Positions 17,060 to 26,624 are shown, numbered from the stretch's first letter. The stretch: 64,000 bases of DNA from Exiguobacterium sp. s193 (GCF_018618755.1 NZ_JACSMR010000004.1:62001-126000); one strand, 5' to 3'. The notes: generated by a model from the letters alone, not told the origin. Translations and numbers: made by a program.

Positions 17060-19188
17060 GCGATCGGCTCCTTTTGCTCAATTTGTCTCAATTGGTGAAT
17101 CGGTTGAATCCGTAAGCAACGTGCTTCATAGTCCGTCGAGTAGGCAAAACGTAATCCTTGATTCATCAAGTAAGCACCGCTCACTTGGCGATCTTCTACT
17201 TGATACAATCTACTTGCCTCTAATCCTGTCAGCTTAAAGGAATACTGATGGATGCCATGTTTACGCATCGGTGCGACTGCCAGAATGACCGTCTCGTCTT
17301 CAGACGTATACTGCATGATGCTCGCTGTCGTTTGTGAGAATGCACTGAGACGGTATTGACGTCCATGCTGGACCGTCCGTCGAATCGTCTTGTATGTTTC
17401 GATCCATCCTTTTGCTTCCGCCAGTTCACTCGTCGTCCATTCGCTTAAGTTTCCACCGATGCCAAGCGTCCCTTGCATCGAAGAGACGAACCGTGTCGCG
17501 AGCGGTAAGTTCCGTCCGTTCAGCCAGTTCGGGCCGTCCGTCACCCAGCAACTCATCATTTTTGCATTATAGGCAAACGAAAAATCATGTTGAATCGTCA
17601 AGCGGTCGAGCGGGTCTGTGTTGTCACTCGTCCAGACTTGTTCCGTCCGTTCTAAAATCCCGAGGTCAATCCGACCTCCCCCACCGGCACATGCTTCAAA
17701 GTCGACCGCCGGATGCTCGACCCGGAGTTCGTCGAAGATCCGGTACAAAGCATCGACATGACGTTTCCAAAGTTCTTGTTGTGCAGCCGGCGTTTGTGAC
17801 GGGACACCCGGCTCAGAGAACGCCCGGTTCATGTCCCACTTGATGTAGTCGATTTCGTGTGTCGTCAATAATTCATCCATCATGTCATAAACAAACCGTT
17901 CGACTTCCGGTAAACCAAGGTTCAAGACGAACTGGTTTCTTGATGTCGTCCGGACAGCGTCCGGGGCATGATAAATCCAGTCCGGTTTTGAACGGTATAA
18001 ATCCGAATCCGGATTGACCATCTCCGGCTCGACCCAAAGCCCGAACTGCATATTTTTCGCCTTCACATAATCAATCAGTGGCGTCAAACCGTTCGGAAAC
18101 TTTTTCTTGTTGACGATCCAGTCCCCGAGACCAGCCTGATCAGAGTGACGTTCTCCAAACCAGCCGTCATCGACGACGAATAGTTCGCAACCGATGTCCG
18201 CTGCTTGATCGACGAGTGCCCTTTGCCCCTGTTCCGTCACGTCAAAATATGTCGCTTCCCACGAGTTATAGAGGACCGGCCGAACGTTGTCACGGTCAGA
18301 TGCCGGCATGATGACGTGACGCTGAAAATCATGTGCTCGTGCGCTCATCCCGGAAAAACCGTCCGGTACGTAGCCGATATAAAAGACCGGCGTCGTCAGA
18401 CGTTGGTCAGGGTCAAGTGTCCAGCTGAAGTCAAAGCTGTTCATCCCTCCGGATAGTTGAACGAACCCGAACGCATCTTGTTCGGCATGAATCGCCCAGT
18501 TTCCCGAGTAGGCCAAGTGACCATATATGACTTCGCCCGTCGTCTCTGTTGCATCATGCTCAAGCGCAAACCAAGGATTGGCTTGATGACTTGTCACACC
18601 ACGACGGCTTTCAACCGTTTTCCGTCCTGTCGTCAATGGACTGATTTGCTTTTGGAATTCACCCGTCCATGTTCCTGCGTAGTGATGGAAGTTCAATGTC
18701 GGGCGATTCAAGAGCCCCATCGCAAAAGAATGTGCTGTCGTCAAGCGGACAGGCAGCTGCCCCACGTTTTCGACGATCAGCGAGCGGCCAATCGTATCAT
18801 ATGCCGCAAAAAGTTCATACCGTACTCCAACACGGAGGTCTTGGAGCGGATCGTGAAGCCATAAGGTGAGGACTGTATCCGACAGCTCTGCTTGTTCGAA
18901 TGAAAACTGGCTGATTCGCGCTCCGTCTGTCCGTTCTGATTTTAACGTCGGTTCCGTATAGACCATCTCGCCGAACGGGATGAAGTCGTACGTCGCGACG
19001 CCGTCCGGTGATTCGAATGAGCTATGGGCGAGGACGGCACTCGGCAATGCGGCATAATCTGCCTGAAAAGGAAGTCGTGCGCCAAAATACGTATGGACGA
19101 TTTTTCCGTTCGCCCCGACCGTCACGACGTGTGCGACAGCTTGTCCCTCGATTACGAACCGGTGTTTCGATACTTCAAAGATTGCCAT
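17056..19188 (-). CDS. Alpha-galactosidase, glycoside hydrolase family 36
   Basis: 710-residue GH36 enzyme releasing terminal alpha-1,6-galactose from melibiose, raffinose or related oligosaccharides. The N-terminal beta-sandwich is followed by a TIM barrel carrying [18 protein letters not shown], the nucleophile segment [10 protein letters not shown], and the acid/base region [10 protein letters not shown]. No signal peptide is present, so it acts in the cytoplasm on sugar imported by the neighbouring ABC transporter. ATG 19188 is preceded by GGAGGTAGACC. Eleven bases separate it from the GH42 stop. Confidence 0.94.
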   Translation of the reverse strand: MAIFEVSKHRFVIEGQAVAHVVTVGANGKIVHTYFGARLPFQADYAALPSAVLAHSSFESPDGVATYDFIPFGEMVYTEPTLKSERTDGARISQFSFEQAELSDTVLTLWLHDPLQDLRVGVRYELFAAYDTIGRSLIVENVGQLPVRLTTAHSFAMGLLNRPTLNFHHYAGTWTGEFQKQISPLTTGRKTVESRRGVTSHQANPWFALEHDATETTGEVIYGHLAYSGNWAIHAEQDAFGFVQLSGGMNSFDFSWTLDPDQRLTTPVFYIGYVPDGFSGMSARAHDFQRHVIMPASDRDNVRPVLYNSWEATYFDVTEQGQRALVDQAADIGCELFVVDDGWFGERHSDQAGLGDWIVNKKKFPNGLTPLIDYVKAKNMQFGLWVEPEMVNPDSDLYRSKPDWIYHAPDAVRTTSRNQFVLNLGLPEVERFVYDMMDELLTTHEIDYIKWDMNRAFSEPGVPSQTPAAQQELWKRHVDALYRIFDELRVEHPAVDFEACAGGGGRIDLGILERTEQVWTSDNTDPLDRLTIQHDFSFAYNAKMMSCWVTDGPNWLNGRNLPLATRFVSSMQGTLGIGGNLSEWTTSELAEAKGWIETYKTIRRTVQHGRQYRLSAFSQTTASIMQYTSEDETVILAVAPMRKHGIHQYSFKLTGLEASRLYQVEDRQVSGAYLMNQGLRFAYSTDYEARCLRIQPIHQLRQIEQKEPIA

Positions 19189-19199
19189 GGTCTACCTCC

Positions 19200-21194
19200 T
19201 TACGTCGTCAGAATCAGTGTCGCAAGCGGTGCGAGTGTCACTGTTCCACTGTATGTCTCTTGCGTCGTCAGCTCCTGATATGTTCCTTCGAGCGTGACTT
19301 GTTTCGGTTCTTTTGTGTCATGGTTCATCAGGAAGACGAAATCGCGTGTTTCCCCGTGACGGCGAACGACTTCGACCTGGTCCGGCACTTCAAGCGTCTC
19401 GATTCCTGCTTCTTCAAAGGCTTGCGCGTAAATCGTATCAATCATCGCATCATCGATAGACGCCCCGATGTACGTCACCGTTCCTTTATATTGATTTCGT
19501 GTGACGGCTGCGACCCCGTCATAAAATGTATCGCGATACACGGCGAGCGGTTCTGCCGTCGTCGGTGTAATCAAATCGCACCACAGCCGTGCCGGTGACG
19601 ATTGTCCGCTGAAAGCGCCGATTCCTTCGATCCGGTTTTCCTGAACGGCCTGAAGAGATTCGTATTCATCGATTTCAATCCCTGCGTATGTCGCGAATTT
19701 CCCAGGCAGTGTTTTCGGAATGACATTGTTATGCGGGTCCTTGACACCTGTCCGGTACGTAAAGATGACGTGGCCGCCTTGTTCCATGTAATCAATCAAT
19801 GCTTGATCGAACGTCGGGTTCGTCAAGAAATAAAGCGGCACGATGATCAATTTGTAGCCGTCAAGCGCGTCGCCCGGGAAGACGATGTCCGTCGCAACCT
19901 GCTTGCGGACAGCTCCGCCGTAAAAACGGACGAACTCGGTCCGGAAATCAAACGCATCGCTGTGCGGTTGATGGGTCCAGGCCCAGACATTTTCTTGATC
20001 AAAATAAACACCGACATCCGCTCGATACGTACTTGCATTGATCTCGTCACCAAACGTATTCAGTTCCGTCATAATCTGTTTGACTTCAGCAAATTTCCGT
20101 TTCGGTTTCCCGTCGTGGTCGATGATGCCGTGGCAAAATTCTTCCGTCCCGAACAAGGCGGCCCGGAAGCGGAAATAGACGATGGCTTCCGCACCACGCG
20201 CAACGGCTTGATACGTCCAGAGGCGAATATGACCCGGGCGTGGTAAGTATCCGATTTTACTCCAACCTTGTGCACCACTAAGTTGTTCCATGACCCAAAA
20301 GCCTTTGCCCTGTTTCGATGAACGGCAGAGGTCGTGATCACTCGCCATCTTCTCGAAACGGTTCGGTTCCGGTAATCCGCCCCAGACGGGATAGTTATCA
20401 AATGAAACATAATCAAGATCTTGCGCCATCTGCTGTTGGTTCACAGCCATATCGCTGTAGACGAGGTTATGTGTGATGAAAGCATCCGGATGGATATGTT
20501 CCCGTAAGGCATCGACTTGCAGCTTGTTGTAATGGGTATACCCGTCGGCACAAAATCGGTCGAAATCGACGAGCAGGGCTGGACTATGTTCTTGGTAGAC
20601 CTTACGCGGGACGGGGATTTGCTCCCATGCTGTATAGGTTTGACTCCAAAAGACCGTTCCCCATGTCTCGTTTAATGCGTCAAGCGTGCCATAGCGGTTC
20701 TTGAGCCAGACCTGAAAGGCAGCTCGGTCGACATCACTGTAAGAGCGGTCCGACTTTTCATGACCATATTCATTATCCGTCTGCCAACCGATGACACGTG
20801 GATGTTTCCCGTACCGCTTCGCCATTTCCGTCGTAATCGCAACGGAGAACTTTTGATACGTCTCACTGTGAACCGTGTAGTGACGACGGGCTCCGAAGCT
20901 GATCGTCACACCGTTTTCGTCTGCCGGCAGAATCTCCGGATAGCGGTGACACATCCAAGCGGGTGGTGTCGCCGTCGGTGTCCCGAGGACGATATCGAAG
21001 CCCGCGTCACTGAGGCGCGCGACGATGTCATCCCAAAATTCGAAGTCATAAACCCCTTCTTCCGGTTCCATCATCGTCCACGCGAATTCTGCGATCCGGA
21101 CGACATTGACCCCCAGCTCTTTCATCAAACAAAAATCTTCCTCCCACAACTCACGTGGTGTTTGCTCCGGATAATAATCGACTCCTAAATACAT
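19200..21194 (-). CDS. Beta-galactosidase, glycoside hydrolase family 42
   Basis: 664-residue GH42 beta-galactosidase. The N-terminal barrel contains YYPEQTPRELWEEDF and the acid/base glutamate in WQTDNEYGHEKSD. The nucleophile is in FGTEEFCHGIIDHDG. The trimerisation domain and a short C-terminal beta domain (LATLILTT) follow. It lacks a signal peptide and so acts inside the cell. GH42 enzymes often hydrolyse galactan or galacto-oligosaccharides rather than lactose, so lactose should not be assumed. RBS GGGGGAGC before ATG 21194. Together with GH36 it lets one importer serve alpha- and beta-galactosides. Confidence 0.94.
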   Translation of the reverse strand: MYLGVDYYPEQTPRELWEEDFCLMKELGVNVVRIAEFAWTMMEPEEGVYDFEFWDDIVARLSDAGFDIVLGTPTATPPAWMCHRYPEILPADENGVTISFGARRHYTVHSETYQKFSVAITTEMAKRYGKHPRVIGWQTDNEYGHEKSDRSYSDVDRAAFQVWLKNRYGTLDALNETWGTVFWSQTYTAWEQIPVPRKVYQEHSPALLVDFDRFCADGYTHYNKLQVDALREHIHPDAFITHNLVYSDMAVNQQQMAQDLDYVSFDNYPVWGGLPEPNRFEKMASDHDLCRSSKQGKGFWVMEQLSGAQGWSKIGYLPRPGHIRLWTYQAVARGAEAIVYFRFRAALFGTEEFCHGIIDHDGKPKRKFAEVKQIMTELNTFGDEINASTYRADVGVYFDQENVWAWTHQPHSDAFDFRTEFVRFYGGAVRKQVATDIVFPGDALDGYKLIIVPLYFLTNPTFDQALIDYMEQGGHVIFTYRTGVKDPHNNVIPKTLPGKFATYAGIEIDEYESLQAVQENRIEGIGAFSGQSSPARLWCDLITPTTAEPLAVYRDTFYDGVAAVTRNQYKGTVTYIGASIDDAMIDTIYAQAFEEAGIETLEVPDQVEVVRRHGETRDFVFLMNHDTKEPKQVTLEGTYQELTTQETYSGTVTLAPLATLILTT

Positions 21195-21221
21195 GCTGCT
21201 CCCCCTGACTAAAAAAACGCG

Positions 21222-22007
21222 TTATTTTACTGCACCAGCTGTCATTCCTTTTTGGAAGAAACGCTGGAAGAAGATGTAGAACACCATCGTCGGTAAACTG
21301 ATTAAGACGAGTGAGGCATAGATTTTACCCGGATCTCCACCAAGTGCATCCTTGAAGAAACTAGGTGCCATCGTGACCGTCTGGTAAGCAGGATCCGTCA
21401 TGAAGGTCAAGACCATCAAGTACTCGTTCCACGAGTTGAGGAAGGCATAGATCAAAGCTGTCGCGAGCGCCGGTTTAGCGAGCGGCAACATGACTTTGAA
21501 GAAGACTTCTAAAATCGTCGCACCATCGATATATGCTGCTTCCATTAATTCATTTGGCAGTTCATCAAAGTATCCTTTGATGAGCATCAGACCGAATGGA
21601 AGGAAAAAGGCAACTTCCGCCCCAATCAACCCCCAGTGGTTGTTCAGTCCGTCAAATGAACGAAGCGTGAAAAATAGCGGGACGATCATCGAAGCGACCG
21701 GCAACATCAAACCGGCAAGGACCATGTTGAACAACAATCGTTTTCCTGCGAATTCGAGTTTTGAAAAAGCAAACGCTGCAAACGCAAGAATCGTAATCGA
21801 GATGATGATCATGAAGAAGGCAACAAAAAAACTATTGAAAACGAACGTTGGAAAGTTCGGATTTTGTAAAGTCGCGATGTAGTTTTCAAAGCCGTTGATA
21901 CGTAAACTTTCTTTAAACATGACGAAGATCGGGAACAACCAGACGATGGAAGCCAGTGCGAGCACAAGGTTGATGAGCCACCGACTCTTTTTAGATTCTA
22001 CATTCAT
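21222..22007 (-). CDS. Carbohydrate ABC transporter permease (MalG-like)
   Basis: 261-residue CUT1-type inner-membrane permease with six predicted transmembrane segments, starting at about residue 10 (WLINLVLALASIVWLFPIF). The EAA loop that contacts the ATPase reads EAAYIDGATILEVFFKVMLP. ATG 22007 follows GGAGGAACAAATC. It pairs with the MalF-like permease immediately upstream. No ATP-binding gene is in the operon; a shared MsmX-type ATPase elsewhere is likely (inference). Confidence 0.93.
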   Translation of the reverse strand: MNVESKKSRWLINLVLALASIVWLFPIFVMFKESLRINGFENYIATLQNPNFPTFVFNSFFVAFFMIIISITILAFAAFAFSKLEFAGKRLLFNMVLAGLMLPVASMIVPLFFTLRSFDGLNNHWGLIGAEVAFFLPFGLMLIKGYFDELPNELMEAAYIDGATILEVFFKVMLPLAKPALATALIYAFLNSWNEYLMVLTFMTDPAYQTVTMAPSFFKDALGGDPGKIYASLVLISLPTMVFYIFFQRFFQKGMTAGAVK

Positions 22008-22020
22008 GATTTGTTCCTCC

Positions 22021-22986
22021 TTAGTTATCCATTTTCTTTTGAATCCGCAGTTGGAAATACGTAATCAGCAAGGCAATCGTCAGTAAGACGATGGCGACAG
22101 CACTTGAGAAACCAACTTCTTGTTGTAACATCGATTTTCGGAATAAGTAGGTCGAGATGAACTCGGTTGACGATCCCGGTCCGCCGGCTGTCGTGATCCA
22201 GACTAAATCAAACGTCTTCAGTCCACCGATGACACCGAGAATCGATAAGGTAAACGTCGTTCCTTTTAAGTTCGGGAAGACGATGCTCCACAGTGTCCGG
22301 AAGAACCCTGCTCCATCAATTTTTGCGGCTTCGAAAATTTCTTTTTCAATCGTCAACATCGCCATGTAGTACATGACCATCGATGACCCTGTCCACTGGA
22401 AGATATTGATGGCAATGACGGAATAAAGTGCGATATCCGGATCTCCGAGCCAGTTCTGCTCAAGGCTGCCGAGTCCAATCGCCCGTAAAAATTCATTGAT
22501 GTAACCGAACTGGAAATCATAAATTTGTGAGAACGCTGCCCCGAGGACGACGGGACTCAAGACGACCGGGAAGAAGAACACAGATTTCATTGCTGTCCGT
22601 AACGGTCCTTGTGTATGCAGGAAGTACGCGAGGACAAGTCCAATCCCTGCTTGAATCGTCACCGTCAAAACCGTGAAGATGAAGGTGTTTTTTAACGAGA
22701 GATAAAAGTCCGGGTCACCGAACATCTCTGTATAGTTCGACAGACCAACAAATGCTTTATCGAACGAAATCCCATCCCATGAGAAAAATGAATTATAGGC
22801 ATTATAGAAAATGCCATAATAGATAAAACTGACGACGAAAAGGACGATTGGTGCGACGAATGCCCAACCGACCATATTTCGTTTCATCTTTTTACCTTTT
22901 TTTCTTGGAACAGGTGAACGTGTCGACGCTGGTTTCAGCGGCTCAGCTTTTGGTTTAATCGGCAATTCCTGTCGCTCTGTCTGCAT
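22021..22986 (-). CDS. Carbohydrate ABC transporter permease (MalF-like)
   Basis: 321-residue CUT1 permease. A charged cytoplasmic N-terminal stretch rich in Lys/Pro/Arg (residues 1-37) precedes six predicted membrane spans, and the EAA loop is EAAKIDGAGFFRTLWSIVFP. It follows the solute-binding protein gene and is followed 13 bases later by the second permease. ATG 22986 has GTGAGGAATCAAC upstream. Substrate is inferred to be galactosides from the operon. Confidence 0.93.
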   Translation of the reverse strand: MQTERQELPIKPKAEPLKPASTRSPVPRKKGKKMKRNMVGWAFVAPIVLFVVSFIYYGIFYNAYNSFFSWDGISFDKAFVGLSNYTEMFGDPDFYLSLKNTFIFTVLTVTIQAGIGLVLAYFLHTQGPLRTAMKSVFFFPVVLSPVVLGAAFSQIYDFQFGYINEFLRAIGLGSLEQNWLGDPDIALYSVIAINIFQWTGSSMVMYYMAMLTIEKEIFEAAKIDGAGFFRTLWSIVFPNLKGTTFTLSILGVIGGLKTFDLVWITTAGGPGSSTEFISTYLFRKSMLQQEVGFSSAVAIVLLTIALLITYFQLRIQKKMDN

Positions 22987-23060
22987 GTTGATTCCTCACT
23001 TTCTTCTTGTCCAAAAATCAGGAAGTGATACGCAAGGCGTACCACTTCGCTGTCGATTGC

Positions 23061-24371
23061 TTATTTTGCCGATTTATCCGCAGCATCTTGCACACGTTGA
23101 AGTGCTTCTTTCGGATCTTGGCCTGTTGCGATGTTTTGAAGTTCCTTACCGAGGATGTCGTTCAATTTCGTATCACGAATTCCGCGGCTCGCGACTGCTT
23201 CAGCAAGCGTATCATTCAACATTTTGTATGATTCTTTTTCACCTTCCGTTGTGAAAGCTGAATCGGAATCAATCTTGACGTCTTTAATACCCGGCGCCAT
23301 TTCAAACTCGCCCATGTAGACTTCTTGTCCTTCACCTTGACTCATGTAGGCGATGAATTCAGCAGCACCTTCTTGTTGTTTCGACTCTTTGTTGACAGCA
23401 AGTGCCATATCGATTGATGCGATGATCGGTTGTTCTGTTCCACCTGCGAGGTTAGGAAGTGGTGCAAATCCAAGTTCATCTTTAATTTTCCATTTATCTT
23501 TTTTCTCAGCTGTCGTCATCGAGTGGGCTTCCCATGAACCGATGACCCACATCGCTGCTTTTTTATCGAAGAACTGGTTCATGCCGTCGTTGTAAGTCGC
23601 AAGACCAAGTGCTCCTTCTTGGAAGACTTTATCTTCGAACAGATCTTGCCAGACTTGCGCTGTTTTGACCATTTCGTCGTCTGTCCATTTTGCTTCACCC
23701 GATAATACTTTTTGAATGTAACCTGGTGCGACTTGGTGACTTAAGACATTGTAGACATCGATATCGATCCACGCATCTTTTGCTCCGAGCATCAATGGAA
23801 TGACTTTATCGCCCGACGCTTTGATTTTTTTGACAGCATCGACTGTTTCTTTATAGTTTTTAGGTGGTGTGACGCCGTATTTATCAAGCATCGTTTTGTT
23901 GTACATCAAATATGCTTGTCCCGTGAAACCGATCGGTACGGCATATTGTGTACCGTCGAGTGTCGTCTGTTCCGTTCCGAGCTCAACGAACTTGTCTTTC
24001 CAGCCTTTTCCGGCAGCTTTATCCATGTATGAATCGACAGGTACGACACGGTCTTTGTACTGTTGAATCATCGGTTCCTTCAGACCAATGATGTCTGGTC
24101 CCTTACCTGACAACATCGCGACTTGAAGTTGTTTTTCATAGTCTTCACTGTAACGTTTGAATTCAACCGAATATTTGTCTTGCGATTTGTTGAACGCATC
24201 GACGACAGCTTTTCCGGCTTCTGGTTGTGGTGCCCAGCCCCACCAGGTAACGATGGTCTTACCGTCTTTTGTTGTCGTCTGTTTTTCATCTTCGCCACCA
24301 CAAGCTGCGAGTAATGCTGATAATGTAAGAACAGAAGCTGCCGCTAAAATTTTTGATTTTTTGAATTTCAT
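23061..24371 (-). CDS. Extracellular sugar-binding lipoprotein of ABC importer
   Basis: Solute-binding protein, 436 residues, of the CUT1 cluster. The signal peptide KKSKILAAASVLTLSALLAAC ends in a lipobox LAAC, so the mature protein is lipid-anchored at Cys and faces the outside. GYVP-type motifs are absent, but the fold-typical KTIVTWWGWAPQPEAGKAVVD start and the FFDKKAAMWVIGSWEAHS segment are clear. The start is ATG 24371 with AAGGGG upstream; the open frame to 24404 is not used. It is the substrate receptor of the galactoside operon, lying 29 bases after the unknown first gene. Confidence 0.93.
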   Translation of the reverse strand: MKFKKSKILAAASVLTLSALLAACGGEDEKQTTTKDGKTIVTWWGWAPQPEAGKAVVDAFNKSQDKYSVEFKRYSEDYEKQLQVAMLSGKGPDIIGLKEPMIQQYKDRVVPVDSYMDKAAGKGWKDKFVELGTEQTTLDGTQYAVPIGFTGQAYLMYNKTMLDKYGVTPPKNYKETVDAVKKIKASGDKVIPLMLGAKDAWIDIDVYNVLSHQVAPGYIQKVLSGEAKWTDDEMVKTAQVWQDLFEDKVFQEGALGLATYNDGMNQFFDKKAAMWVIGSWEAHSMTTAEKKDKWKIKDELGFAPLPNLAGGTEQPIIASIDMALAVNKESKQQEGAAEFIAYMSQGEGQEVYMGEFEMAPGIKDVKIDSDSAFTTEGEKESYKMLNDTLAEAVASRGIRDTKLNDILGKELQNIATGQDPKEALQRVQDAADKSAK

Positions 24372-24400
24372 CTGATTGATCCCCTTTGTGTGTGTAAGTA

Positions 24401-24883
24401 TCATGCATATTTTCGAACTTGTTCCCCTTCATGCTTCGCCTGTTTACACCATGCTTCGATCACTTCCTGTTCAATCGGCATTCCCTGTAGCCGAATCAAC
24501 ACGCGTGCAATCAAACGTAACCGGTAATCGAGTGTATCGACTTCACATGCGACGAATAAATAAAATTCTCCACCGAGCGTTAAACACCCTGCCGTCCGCA
24601 TTTGTTGCATCAAGGCACGTAACTCGATGTATCCGCTCTCATTTTTTCGAATATGTAATTCGGAAGAACGAATCGTCAATACGCCTTCTACCGACGACAT
24701 GCGGAATTGAAAGACACCATCTTGTCGTGGACGGACGAGCACGATATCCTGCGCTTGCGATCGTTCATCCCCTAATTGTTGTTCAGTCATCCGTTGCGTT
24801 TGACGATCATAATAAAAGCCGCGAATGGCTCCGTAACGCCCAAAAGCTTCACGGTAGGAAACCCATGGATCCTTTGTTTCCAT
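24401..24883 (-). CDS. Uncharacterised protein, first gene of the galactoside operon
   Basis: A 160-residue soluble protein without signal peptide, membrane span or motif I recognise. The N-terminal part is polar (DPWVSYREAFGRYGAIRGFYYDR), the middle contains ELHIRKNESGYIELRALMQQ, and the C-terminal third is helix-rich with arginines (LRLIARVLIRLQGMPIEQEV). The start ATG 24883 follows AAGGAGG at ten bases; a longer frame to 24949 is less likely. Transcribed from the cre-overlapped promoter at 24998-25027 and followed by the binding protein gene. A role in sugar uptake or its control is possible from position only. Confidence 0.7.
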   Translation of the reverse strand: METKDPWVSYREAFGRYGAIRGFYYDRQTQRMTEQQLGDERSQAQDIVLVRPRQDGVFQFRMSSVEGVLTIRSSELHIRKNESGYIELRALMQQMRTAGCLTLGGEFYLFVACEVDTLDYRLRLIARVLIRLQGMPIEQEVIEAWCKQAKHEGEQVRKYA

Positions 24884-24964
24884 CGGCGCGATGCCTCCTT
24901 CTTTCCGTTTCAGCCCGACCAGCCCTTGCCGGTCCGCATCCACCTCCACTTTGCATGTGAACTT

Positions 24965-24981
24965 AGTAAATTAAATTTATT
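24965..24981. promoter_or_regulatory. Candidate ROK repressor operator
   Basis: Near-palindrome AGTAAATTAAATTTATT with one mismatch between arms, lying about +10 to +26 relative to the predicted start of the galactoside operon. A-T-rich palindromes of this kind are typical for Firmicutes XylR-like ROK repressors. The ROK gene lies next to the operon. Confidence 0.4.
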
Positions 24982-24997
24982 ATCTATCTTTAAATTG

Positions 24998-25035
24998 ACT
25001 ATAGCATATGACTTTTACATTTGTAAACGTTTTCA
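24998..25035 (-). promoter_or_regulatory. Galactoside operon promoter with overlapping cre site
   Basis: Minus strand TTTACA (25022-25027), 18 bases, TATAGT (24998-25003). The cre site TGAAAACGTTTACA occupies 25022-25035 on the same strand and covers the -35, so CcpA binding should block transcription when preferred sugars are present. It matches the consensus TGWAANCGNTNNCA. Confidence 0.7.
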
Positions 25036-25108
25036 TAAATTATTTTTTGGGCTTTTTGGGGGTTATCTCGAGATTGCGTGAAGTCCTGATAACTGCGGCC
25101 GTTACAAA

Positions 25109-25420
25109 GCGTCTTTTTCGTTGCTTTCCTCGGGCGAGGCGCAAGCCGTTGCTCCTTGGATCCTAGCGGACAACGAGCAGGGTCTTGCCTGCCTCTGAAA
25201 GTGCGTTAAAAATGTACTTTCTCCCGTAGGAGTCAACGAAACGTGACGCTTTTTAGGTCATACCGTGAGAGAAATCCAGGCATGCAGACGATTTAAAGCG
25301 CAATCCGTCTTGAATCGCTTTAGACCGATTGCCGCTTTGAAGATGAAGCGAGACAGAGAAGCGCGAACTAATTGCTTCTCGTTATCGCATTTTCACGCTT
25401 CATAAGAGTTTGCCTACAGT
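25109..25420 (+). repeat. Dispersed structured repeat, copy A (type 1)
   Basis: The conserved core spans 25109-25249. Its ends are inverted: GCGTC with TTTCGTTG at the left, and CAACGAAA with GACGC at the right. Inside, GAGGC and GCAAG pair with CTTGC and GCCTC, and TTGCTC pairs with GAGCAG. Homology with copy B continues past the core (ATCCAGGCATGCAGACG, then a tail with CACGCTTCATAAG), but copy A holds about 65 extra bases. No coding potential. It lies between the galactoside promoter and the ROK terminator. Confidence 0.8.
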
Positions 25421-25421
25421 C

Positions 25422-25458
25422 AAAAAAACTACTTCCGTCATATCGAAGGAAGTAGTTT
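25422..25458 (-). terminator. Terminator of the ROK repressor gene
   Basis: AAACTACTTCC (25426-25436) pairs with GGAAGTAGTTT (25448-25458); on the minus strand the hairpin is followed by a T run. Begins six bases beyond the repressor stop. Confidence 0.85.
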
Positions 25459-25463
25459 ATACT

Positions 25464-26624
25464 TTAAATCGTTTGAAAGACACTATTTGTCGCTAAGGCA
25501 GCCGCACTGAGTGCACCTTGCTTTTCACTCCACGGAACCATTTTCACATCCGTATGACGCGAAGCTGTCGTCAGTGCCGTATGGGCGACACGTTCTTTGA
25601 TTTGTTCGACGATTCCTGGTGCCCGTTCAAACATCGGCCCCCCTAATAAGATCCGTCTCGGATTCAATAGATGAATCGTGTTCAATACCCCGATTCCGAT
25701 ATATTCGCCTGCCCGGTGATACGCACGGATGGCTTGTTCATCCCCTGATGCTAAACGACTCCGAAGTTCCGCTAATGTCTGTACTTGTGGATCGATGACT
25801 TCAAAATCACGTAAAAGTGCTTTTTCTCCTGCCAATGCTTCCAGGCATCCGCGGTTCCCGCAGGAGCAGATCGGTCCGTCCAAATCAAGACGCATATGCC
25901 CGACTTCACCCGTGATGTGGTTTTCCCCATCAATCAGTTTCCCACCGAGGACATATGCCCCACCAATCCCTTCTCCCGCATAAAGGTAGAAGAATTGATC
26001 GACACCGACGCCTTCACCAAATAACAGTTCGAACGAGGCGAGTGCCCGGACATCATTCTCGATGAAGACGGGATAGGGAAAACGTTTTTCTAAATGTGTT
26101 TTTAATTCAACATCATGGAGATGGAAACGAGGTGCGAATAAAATGACACCGGTTTCCGGATTAACCATCCCGTGGACAGAAATCCCTATTCCATGAATAG
26201 TCCCAACACCGTTCGTCGCTGTAATCAATTCCTGACACAGCTGGCTAATCGCATCAATCATGTCCTCATTTGTGTCAAACTGTCCAATCGTTTCGACTTC
26301 CTGGATCGTGTTTCCACTCAAGTCAGCGATGACGCCAATGAAGCGATGACTCGTCGCATCGATTCCGATGACATATTGTTCCGTCGCGACCAGTTCGAGC
26401 AAAATCGGTTTTCTCCCCCCGTTCGATACACCCAGTTCCCGTTCCGTCACAAGCAAATCGGTAATTAACTCACTGACGATATTTGATACGGTCGGTTTCG
26501 TCAAATTCGTCCGTTGTGCGAGTTCGACCCGTGAAATCGGTTGATGCATTCGAATTAAACGCAGTACGAGTGCCCGATTGTAGGAGCGCATCCATTTTGA
26601 ATTACGTGGTGTCTCTTTCGTCAT
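25464..26624 (-). CDS. ROK family transcriptional repressor (XylR-type)
   Basis: 386-residue regulator with an N-terminal winged helix-turn-helix (ISRVELAQRTNLTKPTVSNI, about residues 30-49) joined to a ROK sugar-kinase-like domain. The ROK zinc motif is GHMRLDLDGPICSCGNRGC, and YAGEGIGGAYVLGGKL is the phosphate-loop region. These proteins release operator DNA when the inducing sugar binds. Its neighbour is the galactoside operon on the same strand, so it very probably controls that operon. The start is ATG 26624 with GAGGGGA upstream; the ATG at 26636 has no usable spacing. Confidence 0.9.
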   Translation of the reverse strand: MTKETPRNSKWMRSYNRALVLRLIRMHQPISRVELAQRTNLTKPTVSNIVSELITDLLVTERELGVSNGGRKPILLELVATEQYVIGIDATSHRFIGVIADLSGNTIQEVETIGQFDTNEDMIDAISQLCQELITATNGVGTIHGIGISVHGMVNPETGVILFAPRFHLHDVELKTHLEKRFPYPVFIENDVRALASFELLFGEGVGVDQFFYLYAGEGIGGAYVLGGKLIDGENHITGEVGHMRLDLDGPICSCGNRGCLEALAGEKALLRDFEVIDPQVQTLAELRSRLASGDEQAIRAYHRAGEYIGIGVLNTIHLLNPRRILLGGPMFERAPGIVEQIKERVAHTALTTASRHTDVKMVPWSEKQGALSAAALATNSVFQTI

